Under the pieces are notes generated by a model. That model did not search any database. It was not told the DNA's origin and saw only the letters and a list, made by a program, of their open reading frames with translations. Below are positions 1 through 5,364 of a DNA stretch of 5,364 nt, piece after piece (positions within the stretch are counted from its first letter, which is position 1; each line of letters opens with the position of its first letter). The position numbers were made by a program, and so were the translations under genes. Source of the stretch: Deltaproteobacteria bacterium (GTDB lineage: Bacteria > Desulfobacterota > Desulfuromonadia > Geobacterales > Pseudopelobacteraceae); the NCBI GenBank assembly GCA_030654645.1, contig JAURXC010000086.1, positions 1-5,364 on the forward strand, written 5' to 3'.

Positions 1-149
1 GGGTGCTGGCTGGCGAGGTGCAGCAAGACATCGTGGGCCTGATCAACCAGGCCGGCGGCAAGGCCGTGGGCCTGACCGGGCGTGATGGCGGAATGATCCG
101 GGCCAAGAAGCTCAAGATGGTGGACAACAACGATCCCACCAAGGAATTC
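1..149 (+). CDS. argB: Internal fragment of N-acetylglutamate kinase (ArgB), truncated at both ends
   Basis: ArgB phosphorylates N-acetylglutamate in the second step of arginine synthesis in the cytoplasm. The frame from base 3 reads [19 protein letters not shown], then [17 protein letters not shown] and [11 protein letters not shown]. This is the family's middle region, with the conserved GGKAVGL-[ST]-G-[KR]-DG segment. Bases 1-2 (GG) would finish a Trp codon, as in the EWVL of Burkholderiales ArgB as I recall it; Geobacter-type ArgB reads differently here. ArgB similarity stops at the EcoRI hexamer, after which the same frame runs into cheA. About 49 of roughly 300 codons are present, with neither the true start nor the kinase C-terminus. 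GC3 is 42/49 codons, against 30/50 in the first 50 codons of cheA, suggesting a different source genome. The open frame through cheA is probably a one-in-three coincidence, not a functional fusion. The family call is fairly sure; the taxonomic call rests on memory of homologues. Confidence 0.82.
141..145 (+). promoter_or_regulatory. Possible ribosome binding site of cheA
   Basis: AAGGA sits 7 bases before the ATG at 153, a good Shine-Dalgarno distance. It overlaps the last ArgB-like codons and the EcoRI hexamer, so it is either the native cheA site (placing the joint a little upstream) or a chance match inside argB. It supports ATG 153 as the start over any upstream in-frame GTG or ATG, all of which lie in ArgB sequence. 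Confidence 0.5.
144..149. other. EcoRI hexamer at the argB/cheA joint
   Basis: GAATTC lies exactly where the ArgB-like protein similarity ends and three bases before the cheA ATG. The hexamer could belong to either side: to argB as part of Lys-Glu-Phe, or to the leader of cheA. Such a shared hexamer at a break between unrelated genes is what ligation of two EcoRI fragments would leave. A hexamer also arises by chance about once every 4 kb, so this is suggestive only. Confidence 0.55.
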
Positions 150-152
150 CGC

Positions 153-2276
153 ATGACTCAGTCCGATCAAAATAACAACATAGATCTCAATCAGTTTAAC
201 CAGGTTTTTTTCGAAGAATGCGCCGAGCACCTGGCCGAGATGGAACAGATTCTTGTGTCGCTTCCCGACGAGGGGCCTGACGAGGAACAGTTGAATGCAA
301 TCTTCAGGGCGGCCCATTCGATCAAGGGGGGGGCGGGGATTTTCGGTTTTAAGGACATGACCGTCGTCACCCATGTGCTGGAATCCCTGCTGGACCGCAT
401 GCGCAATCATGAGATCCCCTTCAGTACTGCCATGGTCGATCTTTTTCTTGAAGCGGGTGACGTCATTTCCATGCAGCTGGCCGGGCACCGTGACGGAGCC
501 TTCGTACGGCAGGAGGCCATTGAGCAGATCAGTGCCAAACTGCAGCAGGTTATCGATGTCGGCAGCGTAGTTGTTCCGGCCGGGAGCGCTTCTGCGGCAA
601 TGACAGCGGTTTCAGAGGAAATCGCTCAATCCGATACCGTTGCCTCAGAGCACTCCGATCAGCGCTATGAGCTCGTGTTCACCCCTGACCCCGACATCTT
701 CAGGCGCGGCATCCGCCTGGAAAACCTGTTTGCCGAACTGGAAGAGCTGGGTGAGTTGACCGTAACCGCCGGGTTACCGGCAACGACCGATTTCAATACA
801 ATCGATCCGGAAATCTGTGTCTGCAGTTGGCGCATGACTCTGTTCACAACGGCGAGCGAAGCCGATATCCGTGACATTTTCGAATTCGTGGCCGATGTGG
901 ATCAGCTACAGGTGCGTACAGTATCGGAAAATGCCAGTGAAAACAGAGATAACGCTGACTCCGAATCAATTGCCACGGTGACTCCGCCAGAAAATCCCCG
1001 CCCGGAGGTTGCCGGCGAACCTGGCGGCGATACCGTTGGAAACGCGATCGGCAGGAGGGCTTACGACAAAAACGAGCTTGCCCCCGGAGCCTATGGCCGC
1101 CGCACCAGCGAGGCCGAGTCGTCGATCCGTGTCGGCGTGACCAAGGTGGACCAGTTGATCAACCAGGTCGGCGAACTGGTGATTACCCAGCTGATGCTGG
1201 CCCAGACCGCAACCGTTCTCGACCCGGTACTCCACGAAAACCTTCACCGAAGCCTGCTGCAACTGGAACGCAATACCCGTGACCTGCAGCAGAGCGTGAT
1301 GTCGATCCGCCTGGTGCCGATCAGCATCGTCTTCAGCCGGTTTCCCCGCATGGTGCGCGAATTGGCCGCGAAGCTGGGTAAACAGGTGGAATTGAAAACA
1401 GTTGGGGATAGCACCGAGCTGGACAAGGGGCTGATCGAAAAGATTACCGACCCGCTCACCCACCTGGTGCGCAACTGCATGGATCATGCGCTGGAGATTC
1501 CGGATACGCGGATAGCGTCCGGGAAAGAACCCTGCGGCACTATCACGCTGCGCGCCTCGCAGGTTGGCGGCCGGATCGTGATTGACGTGATTGATGACGG
1601 CGCCGGCCTGAATCGTGCCAAAATTCTTGCCAAGGCCGCCGAACGCGGTATTCCGGCCTCCGACAACATGAGTGACGAAGAGGTCTGGCAACTGATCTTT
1701 GCTCCGGGCTTTTCCACCGCCGAATGCGTTACGGATATTTCCGGACGTGGAGTCGGTATGGACGTTGTTTTGAGAAATGTACAGTCCATGAGCGGCAGGG
1801 TCAATATATCGTCCGAGCCCGGCAAAGGCACGCGGGTCACCATCAGCCTGCCGCTGACACTCGCCATTCTGGACGGGCTTTCGGTCGCGGTCGGTCCGGA
1901 GAAATTCATCATCCCGCTCAACTCGATCGTGGAATCGCTCCAGCCCGCCCCTGAAAGCCTGAAAACCGTCAACGGCAGAAATGTGGTCCATGTGCGTGGT
2001 GAATACATCCCGATCATAGCGCTGTACGAGCTGTTTAACATGGATGCGCTGGTCAAGGAACCGGGAAAAGGAATTTTGATCCTGATCGATGTCGAGGGTG
2101 AAAAAGCGGCACTTCTGGTGGATGCCCTGCTTGATGAACACCAGGTGGTCATCAAGAGTATCGAAACAAATTACCGCAAGGTCGAAGGCACGGCAGGAGC
2201 CACCATTCTGGGCGATGGCCGGGTTGCGCTGATACTGGATGTAAACTCATTGTTTCGAATGAGGAAACAGAAATAG
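153..2276 (+). CDS. cheA: Chemotaxis histidine kinase CheA (707 aa)
   Basis: CheA is the cytoplasmic kinase of receptor arrays. It autophosphorylates and passes phosphate to CheY and CheB. Domains in order: P1/HPt at about residues 12-112, with phospho-acceptor His55 in [10 protein letters not shown]; a P2-like regulator-binding domain at 171-257 ([13 protein letters not shown] onward); a charged, Pro-rich linker; P3 dimerisation helices at about 323-390; P4 ATPase at about 390-572; P5 CheW-like domain at about 573-702. ATP-site motifs are intact: N-box [12 protein letters not shown] (Asn441), G1 DDGAG (481-485), F-box FAPGFSTA (516-523) and G2 GRGVGMD (531-537). The N-box is slightly divergent from the common NSLDHGIE, with Cys-Met and Ala-Leu. 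There is no receiver domain. Start ATG 153 is chosen because everything upstream is ArgB-like; residues 1-11 are polar and unconserved, as is usual before P1. It heads cheW, a receptor and cheR. Its own promoter is not in the window, because upstream sequence is foreign argB. Confidence 0.97.
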   Translation: MTQSDQNNNIDLNQFNQVFFEECAEHLAEMEQILVSLPDEGPDEEQLNAIFRAAHSIKGGAGIFGFKDMTVVTHVLESLLDRMRNHEIPFSTAMVDLFLEAGDVISMQLAGHRDGAFVRQEAIEQISAKLQQVIDVGSVVVPAGSASAAMTAVSEEIAQSDTVASEHSDQRYELVFTPDPDIFRRGIRLENLFAELEELGELTVTAGLPATTDFNTIDPEICVCSWRMTLFTTASEADIRDIFEFVADVDQLQVRTVSENASENRDNADSESIATVTPPENPRPEVAGEPGGDTVGNAIGRRAYDKNELAPGAYGRRTSEAESSIRVGVTKVDQLINQVGELVITQLMLAQTATVLDPVLHENLHRSLLQLERNTRDLQQSVMSIRLVPISIVFSRFPRMVRELAAKLGKQVELKTVGDSTELDKGLIEKITDPLTHLVRNCMDHALEIPDTRIASGKEPCGTITLRASQVGGRIVIDVIDDGAGLNRAKILAKAAERGIPASDNMSDEEVWQLIFAPGFSTAECVTDISGRGVGMDVVLRNVQSMSGRVNISSEPGKGTRVTISLPLTLAILDGLSVAVGPEKFIIPLNSIVESLQPAPESLKTVNGRNVVHVRGEYIPIIALYELFNMDALVKEPGKGILILIDVEGEKAALLVDALLDEHQVVIKSIETNYRKVEGTAGATILGDGRVALILDVNSLFRMRKQK

Positions 2277-2299
2277 TCTTTGCATGGACATCATAAAAC

Positions 2300-2305
2300 G
2301 GAGGT
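2300..2305 (+). promoter_or_regulatory. Ribosome binding site of cheW
   Basis: GGAGGT, a near-perfect Shine-Dalgarno sequence, lies 10 bases before ATG 2316. It decides the start in favour of ATG 2316 over the in-frame TTG at 2280, which would put this site inside the coding region and add 12 residues unlike CheW. Confidence 0.85.
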
Positions 2306-2315
2306 AATTAAAATT

Positions 2316-2807
2316 ATGCAGACAGGTCAGGAGCTTACCGACAAAAACGGGACGGGCGTCGCCTCGGAGTACCTTACCTTCACCCTGGGCAGCGAGGAGT
2401 ACGGAATTGATATCCTCAAGGTTCAGGAAATCCGCGGTTACGATACGGTTACCCATATCGCCAATGCTCCGGAGTTCATCAAGGGCGTGATAAACCTGCG
2501 CGGTGTGATCGTTCCGATTGTAGACATGCGGATCAAGTTCAAGGTCGGTGTTCCGACCTACAACGAATTTACCGTGGTGATCATCATGAACGTGCTGGGC
2601 AGGGTAATCGGAATGGTGGTTGACGGTGTTTCCGACGTGGTGGCTCTGAGCGGTGACCAGATCAAGCCGGCTCCTGAAATGGGCGCGGCGCTGGATACGG
2701 ATTACATCACCGGGCTCGGCACGCTGAACGACCAGATGCTGATCCTGGTGGATATCGAAAAGCTGATGAGCAGTGAAGAGATGCAGGTCATGGAACAGGC
2801 AAACTGA
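2316..2807 (+). CDS. cheW: Chemotaxis coupling protein CheW (163 aa)
   Basis: CheW is the cytoplasmic adaptor that links the receptor hairpin tip to the CheA P5 domain and builds the array lattice. The whole protein is one CheW domain: [20 protein letters not shown] opens it at residues 18-37, followed by the conserved core [16 protein letters not shown] at 60-75, VVDGVSDVV at 101-109 and the final strand [11 protein letters not shown] at 141-151. Arg62 in NLRG falls at the same residue number as the well-studied receptor-contact Arg of E. coli CheW, as I recall it. Length is typical (about 150-170). The preceding gene stops 39 bases upstream and the receptor begins 29 bases downstream, so it sits mid-operon. 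The ATG at 2316 follows a strong GGAGGT. The sequence closely resembles CheW proteins of F7-type operons from beta- and gamma-proteobacteria and of some Geobacter relatives. Confidence 0.97.
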   Translation: MQTGQELTDKNGTGVASEYLTFTLGSEEYGIDILKVQEIRGYDTVTHIANAPEFIKGVINLRGVIVPIVDMRIKFKVGVPTYNEFTVVIIMNVLGRVIGMVVDGVSDVVALSGDQIKPAPEMGAALDTDYITGLGTLNDQMLILVDIEKLMSSEEMQVMEQAN

Positions 2808-2836
2808 TCAAATACAAGGGGAAAGGCGGTAACGGC

Positions 2837-4576
2837 ATGAAAATCAAGAGCTTTAAAAATTGGAAAATCCTTAACAAGATACTGAGCATCTCAATCACCA
2901 CCATCGTGTTGCTGATACTTGGAGTAACTTTTTATCTGCTGCCATACATGGAGCACAATCTGCTGGCGGAAAAACAGTTTGCTACCAAGGGCGTTGTTGA
3001 CGTGGTCTATTCTCTGCTGGAGGGGTATGAGGCTCAGGTGAAAGCCGGCACTCTTCCGTTGGCGGAAGCCCAGAAGAGGGCGCTGGAGAGGGTTAAGACG
3101 TTCCGGTATCACGGCAACGAATACTTCTGGATCAACGACCTGGAACCAAAAGTGCTTACCCATGGTGCAAACCAGGATCTGATCGGCAAGAATGTGGCCG
3201 ATATCAAGGATCCCAACGGCAAGCAGATCTTCGTCGAATTTGTCAAGGTGGCGAAAGATAAAGGGGAAGGAATCGTCGAGTACCAATGGGCAAAGGCCGG
3301 GTCCACAAAACCGGTGGACAAGGTTTCCTACATAAAGCTGATGAAGGAGTGGGGCTGGGTCGTTGGCAGCGGTATCTACGTCGATGATGTCAAAAAAGAG
3401 GTGGCAAAGACGCGCATCAAGATTCTCGGAGCTACTGCAGTGCTGGCCCTGGTGATCTTTGCTTTTGCCTGGCTGGTTGCCCGCCGGATCAAGGAGGCGC
3501 TGGACAGGGCCATCAGCGTGTCGGAACAGATCGCGGCCGGCGACCTGACCGTCAAGATCGAGATCGACAGCCAGGACGAGACCGGACATCTTTTGGGGTC
3601 ATTGAAAGAGATGAATGAAGGGCTGGCACGAATAGTCGGCGAAGTGCGCAGTGGCGCCGATTCAATTGCCACGGCCACCGAGCAGATTTCGGCCGGCAAC
3701 GCCGACCTTTCACAGCGGACCGAAGAGCAGGCTTCGGCGCTCGAAGAAACCGCCTCCAGCATGGAGGAGCTGACTTCCACAGTCAAGCAGAACGCCGATA
3801 ATGCCCAGCAGGCCAATCAACTGGCGATCAGCGCCAGCGGTGTGGCGGTAAAAGGTGGCGACGTCATCAACAAGGTCGTTCGCACGATGGAATCGATTAC
3901 CGACAGTTCCCGCAAGATATCGGATATCATCGGCGTGATCGACGGCATCGCCTTCCAGACCAACATCCTGGCGCTGAATGCCGCCGTGGAAGCGGCCCGG
4001 GCCGGCGAGCAGGGCCGGGGTTTTGCCGTGGTTGCGGCCGAGGTGCGCAGCCTGGCCCAACGCAGTGCCGCAGCGGCCAAGGAGATCAAGGCCCTGATCG
4101 AGGATTCGGTCGGCAAGGTTCAGGATGGCAGCAGGCTGGTGGAAGAGGCCGGGCATACGACCCAGGAGATCGTTACCAGCATCAAGCGGGTGACCGATAT
4201 CATGGCCGAGATTTCCGCCGCTTCGCTGGAGCAGTCCAGCGGCATCGAACAGGTCAATACCGCCATAACCCAGATGGACGATGTCACCCAGCAGAATGCC
4301 GCCCTGGTCGAGCAGGCCGCCGCGGCCGCTGAGTCGCTGGAGGAGCAGGCGTTGCAGTTGGTGCAGGTCGTGACACGCTTCAAACTGGAGGGGGCGCAAC
4401 AGGTACAAAGGGTCTCGGCCGACAAGAAGCCCCGGCGGATTCAGCCGCTACATCCCGAGCTTCCGGGAAAGAAGGTTGGTCGGTTGGGCGTGGCTAAAAA
4501 TCAGAAAAAAGGTGACTCTCTCAAACTTTCAGCACCCAAAAACGCGGATGAGGATGAAGACTGGAAAGAATTTTGA
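2837..4576 (+). CDS. Methyl-accepting chemotaxis receptor, single-Cache sensor, 36H class, with CheR-tether C-terminus (579 aa)
   Basis: Inner-membrane chemoreceptor. TM1 is at about residues 12-36. A periplasmic single Cache domain spans about 40-190, with EYFWIND, DPNGK, a W at 151, [20 protein letters not shown] and a final DD. TM2 is at about 196-215, HAMP at about 214-268, then a long coiled-coil signalling hairpin. The hairpin tip ([19 protein letters not shown], then [11 protein letters not shown]) starts at 370 and contacts CheW/CheA. The signalling domain aligns without gaps to E. coli Tsr as I remember it, which makes it class 36H. Likely methylation residues are Glu297, Glu304 and Glu311 in heptad register; the equivalent of the fourth site is Gln493. 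A basic linker (about 518-570) ends in DWKEF, a CheR/CheB-binding pentapeptide. Single-Cache receptors often bind small carboxylates; that ligand is inference. Start ATG 2837 follows AAAGG at 2822-2826 with 10-base spacing; a Lys-rich N-terminus directly before TM1 supports it. Confidence 0.97.
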   Translation: MKIKSFKNWKILNKILSISITTIVLLILGVTFYLLPYMEHNLLAEKQFATKGVVDVVYSLLEGYEAQVKAGTLPLAEAQKRALERVKTFRYHGNEYFWINDLEPKVLTHGANQDLIGKNVADIKDPNGKQIFVEFVKVAKDKGEGIVEYQWAKAGSTKPVDKVSYIKLMKEWGWVVGSGIYVDDVKKEVAKTRIKILGATAVLALVIFAFAWLVARRIKEALDRAISVSEQIAAGDLTVKIEIDSQDETGHLLGSLKEMNEGLARIVGEVRSGADSIATATEQISAGNADLSQRTEEQASALEETASSMEELTSTVKQNADNAQQANQLAISASGVAVKGGDVINKVVRTMESITDSSRKISDIIGVIDGIAFQTNILALNAAVEAARAGEQGRGFAVVAAEVRSLAQRSAAAAKEIKALIEDSVGKVQDGSRLVEEAGHTTQEIVTSIKRVTDIMAEISAASLEQSSGIEQVNTAITQMDDVTQQNAALVEQAAAAAESLEEQALQLVQVVTRFKLEGAQQVQRVSADKKPRRIQPLHPELPGKKVGRLGVAKNQKKGDSLKLSAPKNADEDEDWKEF

Positions 4577-4613
4577 TGATCTGAACGTGGAGTGTACTTT
4601 TGCTGTTGCACAT

Positions 4614-4618
4614 GGGGA
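4614..4618 (+). promoter_or_regulatory. Ribosome binding site of cheR (weak)
   Basis: GGGGA is 7 bases before ATG 4626. It is a weaker match than the GGAGGT of cheW, which would fit the low CheR levels known in enteric systems. The start is firmly bounded, because an in-frame TGA (4623-4625) directly abuts the ATG. Confidence 0.6.
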
Positions 4619-4625
4619 TCTGTGA

Positions 4626-5364
4626 ATGTCGGAGATAAACGCTGTTAAAAAACCGGCATTCGGAAACGAGTCCGGTGAAAGGGAACTGTACCTGTTCCCT
4701 TTCACCGATGACGATTTTAACCATATCAGAGGCCTGATATACCGGGTTGCGGGCATTTCCCTGTCTCCGTCCAAGAGAGATCTGGTCTACAGCCGTCTGG
4801 CCCGCCGCCTCAGGGCCCGACAGATTGATTCATTCAGCGAGTATATCCGGCTTCTGGAAAGCTGCGACAAATTGGAGAGTGAGGAGTTCATCAACGCCCT
4901 CACAACAAATATGACCTCCTTCTTCCGGGAGGCCCACCATTTTCCGATCCTTTCGAAACACCTCGGCGCCATTCCCCGATCCAACCATGTCAACATCTGG
5001 ACATGCGCCTCCTCCACCGGCGAGGAACCCTATTCGATTGCCATGACGGTAGTGGAACAGTATAAGAGCTTCAACGCACCGGTCAGGATTCTGGCTACCG
5101 ACATCGACACCAATGTTCTGGAGAAGGCCAGACGTGGTGTTTATTCGCTGGATCAGCTCCAGAAGGTTTCTCCTGATCAGCTCAAGCGCTTTTTTCTGAA
5201 AGGTGACGGCAAAAACGCGGGCTTCGCAAAAGTCAGGCCAGAGCTCAAGCAGATGATTACCTTCCGGAGATTCAACCTGCTGGATGAACAGTGGGGTATT
5301 AATGAAAAATTTGATGTGATATTTTGCAGGAACGTGATGATCTACTTCGACAAGGAAACCCAGT
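4626..5364 (+). CDS. cheR: Chemotaxis receptor methyltransferase CheR, 3' end outside the window (246 aa seen)
   Basis: CheR transfers methyl groups from S-adenosylmethionine to receptor glutamates during adaptation, in the cytoplasm. The N-terminal helical domain spans about residues 27-110 (FTDDDFNHIRGLIY, then RLARRLRAR). TTNMTSFFREAHHFP is at 93-107. The SAM loop is WTCASSTGEEPYSIAM at 125-140, ATDID at 157-161, the beta-subdomain at about 171-220 and IFCRNVMIYFD at 232-242. About 35-40 C-terminal residues lie past the right edge. Against enteric CheR as recalled, the beta-subdomain (FFLKGDGKNAGFAKVRPEL) has no insertion, matching enzymes that dock on a receptor pentapeptide; the receptor 49 bases upstream ends in one. 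The start is unambiguous: TGA immediately precedes ATG 4626 in frame. Residues 1-26 are an unconserved extension whose coding DNA forms two hairpins (4652-4707). WTCASSTGEE varies slightly from the common WSAACSTGEE, but the catalytic core seems intact. Confidence 0.96.
   Translation, partial: MSEINAVKKPAFGNESGERELYLFPFTDDDFNHIRGLIYRVAGISLSPSKRDLVYSRLARRLRARQIDSFSEYIRLLESCDKLESEEFINALTTNMTSFFREAHHFPILSKHLGAIPRSNHVNIWTCASSTGEEPYSIAMTVVEQYKSFNAPVRILATDIDTNVLEKARRGVYSLDQLQKVSPDQLKRFFLKGDGKNAGFAKVRPELKQMITFRRFNLLDEQWGINEKFDVIFCRNVMIYFDKETQ
4652..4676 (+). other. Hairpin with GAAA tetraloop inside cheR 5' coding region
   Basis: ACCGG (4652-4656) pairs with CCGGT (4672-4676). After a bulged C at 4657, A4658-T4671, T4659-G4670 (G-U wobble), T4660-A4669, C4661-G4668 and G4662-C4667 close a GAAA loop (4663-4666). 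That is 10 pairs with one bulge and a GNRA loop. The wobble and tetraloop favour + strand RNA. On the minus strand the stem is followed by six T (the A run at 4647-4652), so a weak antisense terminator is the alternative reading. It overlaps the next hairpin by four bases. Confidence 0.55.
4673..4707. repeat. Perfect 14-bp inverted repeat, 7-base loop, within cheR
   Basis: CGGTGAAAGGGAAC (4673-4686) is exactly complementary to GTTCCCTTTCACCG (4694-4707), separated by TGTACCT. It begins 47 bases after the cheR start codon and encodes residues 16-28, ahead of the conserved CheR fold. No T run follows on the + strand, so it is not a standard intrinsic terminator for the operon. A perfect stem of this length is unlikely by chance in 5 kb. 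Its role is unknown: it could slow translation, affect mRNA decay, bind a protein as DNA, or be the remnant of a small palindromic element. Confidence 0.85.

Noticed and set aside
762..777. Six-base inverted repeat GTAACC/GGTTAC in cheA
   Set aside because: Short stem inside conserved coding sequence; stems of this size, such as the one at 3301-3319, are expected by chance.
966..2141. 391-codon open frame on the minus strand inside cheA
   Set aside because: Low-complexity His/Gln/Asp-rich product with no recognisable family; it mirrors the strong codon bias of cheA on the other strand.
3..2276. One continuous 757-codon frame as an ArgB-CheA fusion protein
   Set aside because: Only 49 internal ArgB residues are present, lacking a complete kinase fold, and codon usage changes sharply at the EcoRI site. 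CheA has its own ATG with a plausible Shine-Dalgarno. The shared frame is best seen as chance.
2284..2307. Seven-codon upstream reading frame (ATG to TAA) ending on the cheW Shine-Dalgarno
   Set aside because: It has no ribosome binding site of its own. The overlap of its stop with GGAGGT is curious but could be chance.
2280..2315. TTG at 2280 as the cheW start
   Set aside because: It would place the excellent GGAGGT site inside the gene and add residues not seen in CheW; ATG 2316 fits better.
3794..3801. GCCGATAA, the -10 motif of flagellar sigma-28 promoters
   Set aside because: The base positions 15 upstream read TTCC instead of TAAA, and the site is in the middle of the receptor coding region.
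4317..4331. GC-rich palindromic patch including a NotI hexanucleotide-type site (GCGGCCGC)
   Set aside because: Simply the codons of the Ala-rich second methylation helix in a GC-rich gene.
4673..4707. The 14-bp inverted repeat as an operon terminator
   Set aside because: It lies inside an intact cheR frame and no T run follows on the + strand.

Overview
The window carries the front part of a flagellar-type chemotaxis operon, all on the + strand and tightly packed: cheA (153-2276), cheW (2316-2807), a methyl-accepting chemotaxis protein (2837-4576) and the first 246 codons of cheR (4626 to the right edge). Gaps between genes are 39, 29 and 49 bases, with no terminator or promoter that I can support between them, so they probably form one transcript. 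Gene order, receptor class and the close resemblance of CheW, CheR and the receptor signalling domain to the enterobacterial versions fit the F7 class of chemosensory systems. cheD and/or cheB would be expected beyond the right edge.

How the genes work together: the receptor has a periplasmic single-Cache sensor domain. It is coupled by CheW to the histidine kinase CheA, which passes phosphate from His55 to CheY (not in the window). CheR methylates receptor glutamates to reset sensitivity. The receptor ends in an aromatic pentapeptide of the type that tethers CheR, and the CheR beta-subdomain has the same length as the tether-dependent enteric enzyme, so the two look like a matched pair.

Organism: a Gram-negative proteobacterium in the broad sense. 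The receptor N-terminus and moderate GC content recall Geobacter-type Desulfuromonadota, but CheA, CheW and CheR are also close to beta/gamma forms, so this is only a leaning.

Two things do not fit an ordinary operon. First, bases 1-149 are an internal piece of a Burkholderiales-like N-acetylglutamate kinase (argB), in much stronger GC3 codon usage, cut off exactly at an EcoRI hexamer (144-149) just before the cheA start. This looks like a chimeric joint (cloning, assembly or contamination) or, less likely, a real rearrangement. Second, the 5' coding part of cheR (4652-4707) holds two strong adjacent hairpins that share four bases. One is a perfect 14-bp inverted repeat; the other has a GAAA tetraloop. 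They lie in the non-conserved N-terminal extension of CheR and may be an RNA control element or a small inserted palindromic element. There is no gene-free stretch over 300 bases.
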